Source of the DNA: Curvibacter sp. PD_MW3
GTDB taxonomy: Bacteria > Pseudomonadota > Gammaproteobacteria > Burkholderiales > Burkholderiaceae_C
Assembly: GCA_002633085.1 (NCBI GenBank)
Contig: NSIV01000005.1
Span: forward strand, 124,001-188,000
DNA length: 64,000 nt
Direction of reading: 5' to 3'
In this document: piece after piece, positions 63,926-64,000 of the stretch
Layout of the letters: every line of letters begins with the position of its first letter
How positions within the stretch are numbered: the stretch's first letter is position 1
The notes under the pieces: model-generated
Database searches by the model: none
The model's input: only the letters and a program-made list of their open reading frames with translations
Told to the model about the DNA's origin: nothing
Program-made: the position numbers and the translations under genes

Positions 63926-64000
63926 TTGCCTCCCCTTCAGAAATCTGGGTTTGTGATGTATAGGGAATAATAAGTCCAAACCCTATCTAACCGGCCTCGG

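Overview
The window looks like a chromosomal segment of a high-GC betaproteobacterium of the Burkholderiales, most likely Comamonadaceae. This is inferred from the ctaD/ctaG/DUF2970/ctaE/SURF1/ctaA/ctaB order, an rpoH with a perfect CIRCE element, Bug-type (TctC) binding proteins, selenoneine-type genes, and a urt-fmd-amiE-ure nitrogen cluster. I see no rRNA, tRNA, CRISPR array or insertion sequence. Coding density is high and no gene-free stretch exceeds 300 bases.

Layout. 1-6461: cytochrome c oxidase subunits and assembly (end of ctaD, small assembly protein, ctaG, DUF2970, ctaE, SURF1, an SCO-like protein, ctaA, ctaB, sco). 6559-10449: Bug binding protein, rpoH under CIRCE, and an SOS-controlled umuDC pair. 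10541-14702: cytochrome b561, two YceI proteins, a Fur-controlled FTR1 iron permease coupled to a TAXI binding protein, and a DUF962 protein. 14842-17856: egtD-senB-selD, a selenoneine/ergothioneine-type operon that lacks senA here. 17899-24946: thioesterase, acetyl-CoA hydrolase/transferase, ftsY, a pair of M16 peptidases, rsmD and a YdeI-like gene. 25111-28515: Fur-controlled siderophore receptor and PepSY protein.

28730-41168 is one long minus-strand nitrogen-scavenging block: urtABCDE-type ABC transporter, formamidase, FmdB, aliphatic amidase, and urease genes ureABCEFG without ureD. Divergent from it is a 1126-residue fusion of an NCS1-type permease to a hybrid histidine kinase, followed by its LuxR-type response regulator (41371-45652); these are the likely amide/urea sensors. 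45834-51090 is a second branched-chain-amino-acid-type ABC operon ending in a 2-hydroxychromene-2-carboxylate-isomerase-like gene. 51203-57146 holds a patatin, a methyltransferase and an ECF42-type sigma factor operon with DGPF/YCII, SRPBCC and VOC proteins.

57254-60879 holds what reads as a reactive-chlorine (hypochlorite) scavenging module: sigF, nrsF, a YedZ-like cytochrome b, a YedY-like molybdoenzyme and a methionine-rich MxKDx repeat protein. Two divergent promoters of the form GTAACC-N16-CGAA sit between the two transcription units. A Cys-rich secreted protein gene and a truncated copy of its 3' end flank the module in direct orientation. The right end (60923-64000) has visibly lower GC and encodes a small membrane protein, a zinc-ribbon-like unknown protein and a P-loop ATPase. 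An attC-like dyad lies between the first two, so this end looks horizontally acquired.
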